Of a DNA stretch of 64,000 bases, positions 62,670-64,000 are shown in pieces (positions within the stretch are counted from its first letter, which is position 1; every line of letters starts with the position of its first letter). Both the position numbers and the translations under genes were made by a program. The notes under the pieces are model-generated. The model was given only the letters and a program-made list of their open reading frames with translations. It was not told the DNA's origin and searched no databases. The stretch spans positions 44,302-108,301 of the forward strand of contig JAQXEN010000024.1 in NCBI GenBank assembly GCA_029250825.1, in the 5' to 3' direction. This DNA is from Porticoccaceae bacterium. Its GTDB lineage: Bacteria > Pseudomonadota > Gammaproteobacteria > Pseudomonadales > Porticoccaceae.

Positions 62670-62698
62670 TTGACATATTATACATATATCAGTATTTT
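62670..62698 (+). promoter_or_regulatory. Predicted promoter of the alpha/beta hydrolase gene
   Basis: A perfect -35 TTGACA (62670-62675), 17 bp spacing and a weak -10 TATTTT (62693-62698), in an AT-rich stretch 115 bp before the gene. Confidence 0.45.
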
Positions 62699-62811
62699 AA
62701 ATCGCAGATTTTCAGTCAATAGTGGCCATTCACAGGATTTGGGTAGCTAACTGGGATTGATAAATCCCCACTTCAACCAAACCACAAGCTTTAGGGCTAG
62801 GAGCGATTAAA

Positions 62812-63618
62812 TTGGCTTACCTGACAAGAGAAAATGGCAGAAACATCTACTACGAAGACAATGGCAATGGAGCGGCTGCGATCATTCTTATTCACGCTTG
62901 GGGAATGAACCTTAGAGCTTGGGATGGCACGGTACCGTATCTAGTGGATGCGGGTCATCGAGTGGTTACTCTCGATCATCGCGGCTGTGGTCTTTCCGAC
63001 AAAGACTTCGATGATATGAGTATTAATGCGATTGCTGGCGATGTGGTCGCCCTAGTGGCAGAACTGGGCCTTGAGAAAGTGATGCTCAATGGTTGGTCAA
63101 TTGGCGGCGCCGTGGCTATCGAAGCAGCATCAATTCTTAAATCAACCTGCTGCAGCCTTGCTTTGACATGTCCAGCCTCGCCGGTTTACCTGCAAAAAGA
63201 CGACTTTCCTCACGGTGGCACCGAAGAGGTTTTGAGTGGCACTCTGGCTGCGTTAAAAGCGGATCGACCAAATTTTCTTAAGGGTTTGGCACAGGGCATT
63301 TATTCCGCCGACGTCAGCGAGGAGGTGATTAATTGGACCTGGAGTCTTTTTCTGGCCGCTTCACCGATGACTGCCAATACGCTGGCTGAGTTGGGCCCAC
63401 TAGACCAACGGGCAACGCTCTCTGCACTCAATATTCCGATGATATCGTTTGTCGGCAGCAATGATGCCTTGGCCGATCCGGCCGTTGGCCGCTCTGTCGC
63501 GGACTTTAATGCCGACACAGTTATCGTTGAGTTAGAGCATTCTGGGCATGTTCCATTAATAGAAGAAGCCGAGAAATATCACAGTGAACTACTTAAATTT
63601 GCCGGAGCACAGCTTTAG
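62812..63618 (+). CDS. Alpha/beta-fold hydrolase
   Basis: A 268-aa hydrolase without a signal peptide. The oxyanion strand is IILIHAWGMNLRAW, the nucleophile elbow GWSIGGAVA, the acid Asp in VGSNDALADP and the His in ELEHSGHVPLIEE. Such sequences include 3-oxoadipate enol-lactonase-like esterases and others; the substrate cannot be told. The start is TTG 62812, with AGGAG 8 bp upstream, and no nearer ATG gives a full N-terminal strand. Confidence 0.85.
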   Translation: MAYLTRENGRNIYYEDNGNGAAAIILIHAWGMNLRAWDGTVPYLVDAGHRVVTLDHRGCGLSDKDFDDMSINAIAGDVVALVAELGLEKVMLNGWSIGGAVAIEAASILKSTCCSLALTCPASPVYLQKDDFPHGGTEEVLSGTLAALKADRPNFLKGLAQGIYSADVSEEVINWTWSLFLAASPMTANTLAELGPLDQRATLSALNIPMISFVGSNDALADPAVGRSVADFNADTVIVELEHSGHVPLIEEAEKYHSELLKFAGAQL

Positions 63619-63634
63619 CGTTTATTGACAATAA

Positions 63635-64000
63635 CTAGCTTCCCAATCGCCTGAGAGCACTGCGGGTAAGGAAGCGATCGTAAATGTCGGGGTTATTCGC
63701 CTCTGTGCGGTAACCTCCGGCTACCTCTTTGACCTGTTCCATGCGCGTCACTCTATTGGTCTGAACATCGTGAGCATGGACTCTAGTCCAGGACCAGTAA
63801 GGATGCTTGCCGTCCATCACCTTTTTATCGCCCTTTTCATAGACGGAAAAAGCGCCGTCAAAAGACCTATAGATCTCTCCACGGCGATCAAAACTCACCA
63901 TGCTTAAGGGCAGCATAGTTCGGGCATCAAACCAGACGCGCTTTTTGCTGATTGGCGCGCGCGGATAGCCAGTTGGCTCCGCCTCAACCACAATAGTCTC
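63635..64000 (-). CDS. DUF1329-like outer-membrane lipoprotein-sorting protein, C-terminal part (cut by window edge)
   Basis: The reading frame stays open to the window end, so the start lies beyond 64000. The visible 121 residues include KKRVWFDARTMLPLSMVSFD and a closing RMEQVKEVAGGY, which I recognise as the C-terminal region of the DUF1329 family (LolA/LolB-like fold, about 450 aa, often beside RND-type exporters and TonB receptors in marine bacteria). It is convergent with the hydrolase gene. Confidence 0.7.
   Translation of the reverse strand, partial: ETIVVEAEPTGYPRAPISKKRVWFDARTMLPLSMVSFDRRGEIYRSFDGAFSVYEKGDKKVMDGKHPYWSWTRVHAHDVQTNRVTRMEQVKEVAGGYRTEANNPDIYDRFLTRSALRRLGS

Larger units (their letters stand above)
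62474..62811. other. 338-bp divergent spacer
   Basis: Between the synthetase (minus) and the hydrolase (plus). It contains a 12-bp tandem repeat (62568-62603) and an AT-rich promoter-like region (62655-62700). No gene seen. Confidence 0.5.

Overview
The window looks like a chromosomal piece of a free-living aerobic gammaproteobacterium. The gene set is gammaproteobacterial: lapA-pyrF, rpmE divergent from priA with a SPOR gene behind it, ybbAP divergent from tesA, a bio operon and tatABC. A split B12-dependent ribonucleotide reductase (nrdJa/nrdJb), a TonB-dependent receptor, a GH16 glucanase lipoprotein, a TPR-sulfotransferase and a BioH-BioC fusion suggest a marine SAR92/Cellvibrionales-like lineage. 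That placement is inference, because no rRNA is present. I saw no tRNA, rRNA, CRISPR array, insertion sequence or prophage.

Layout. 0-9 kb: housekeeping genes (rlmJ, trhO, GH16 lipoprotein, pyrF, lapA, rpmE, priA, SPOR protein) and a glutamylpolyamine-synthetase-like gene. 9-22 kb: TPR-sulfotransferase, TonB-dependent receptor, class III aminotransferase, NhaC-type antiporter, a glutaminyl-cyclase-like M28 enzyme overlapping an M20 amidohydrolase, an alanine/serine-glyoxylate-type aminotransferase and a class III CoA-transferase. 22-37.7 kb: a co-oriented locus of fourteen mostly uncharacterised envelope genes. 37.8-43.3 kb: trpBA and nrdJab. 43.7-53.4 kb: lone acyl carrier protein, PAS histidine kinase, ybbAP/tesA, Tat-type msrB, an EamA transporter, recJ and a DUF3094 protein. 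53.4-58.1 kb: bioB-bioF-bioHC-bioD behind a BirA-type operator. 58-64 kb: SDR, tatABC, acyl-CoA synthetase, alpha/beta hydrolase and a truncated DUF1329-like gene.

The most interesting part is 22.1-37.7 kb. Its core is a MotA/TolQ/ExbB-type channel protein, a degenerate Hsp70/actin-fold protein, and two VWA proteins. Both VWA proteins start with the same Asp-containing transmembrane motif (S-F-L-D, then C-G-F-G-A) followed by coiled coil, so they look like TolR/MotB-like partners carrying VWA domains. Around the core are a PEGA-repeat protein ending in an FGE/SUMF1 domain without the catalytic cysteines, TPR proteins (one with a TonB-C-like end), three lipoproteins, a BepA-like M48 protease and a parvulin-like protein. 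I read this as an ion-powered inner-membrane machine with periplasmic sensing or assembly modules, and I do not recognise it as a described system.

A second theme is that at least ten intergenic spacers carry short degenerate tandem duplications (unit 12-23 bp, 2-7 copies), each of a different sequence. Two of them start exactly at a stop codon. Regulatory sites that can be read directly include paired NrdR-like boxes 31 bp apart plus DnaA boxes upstream of nrdJab, and a BirA-like palindrome over the -35 of the bio promoter.
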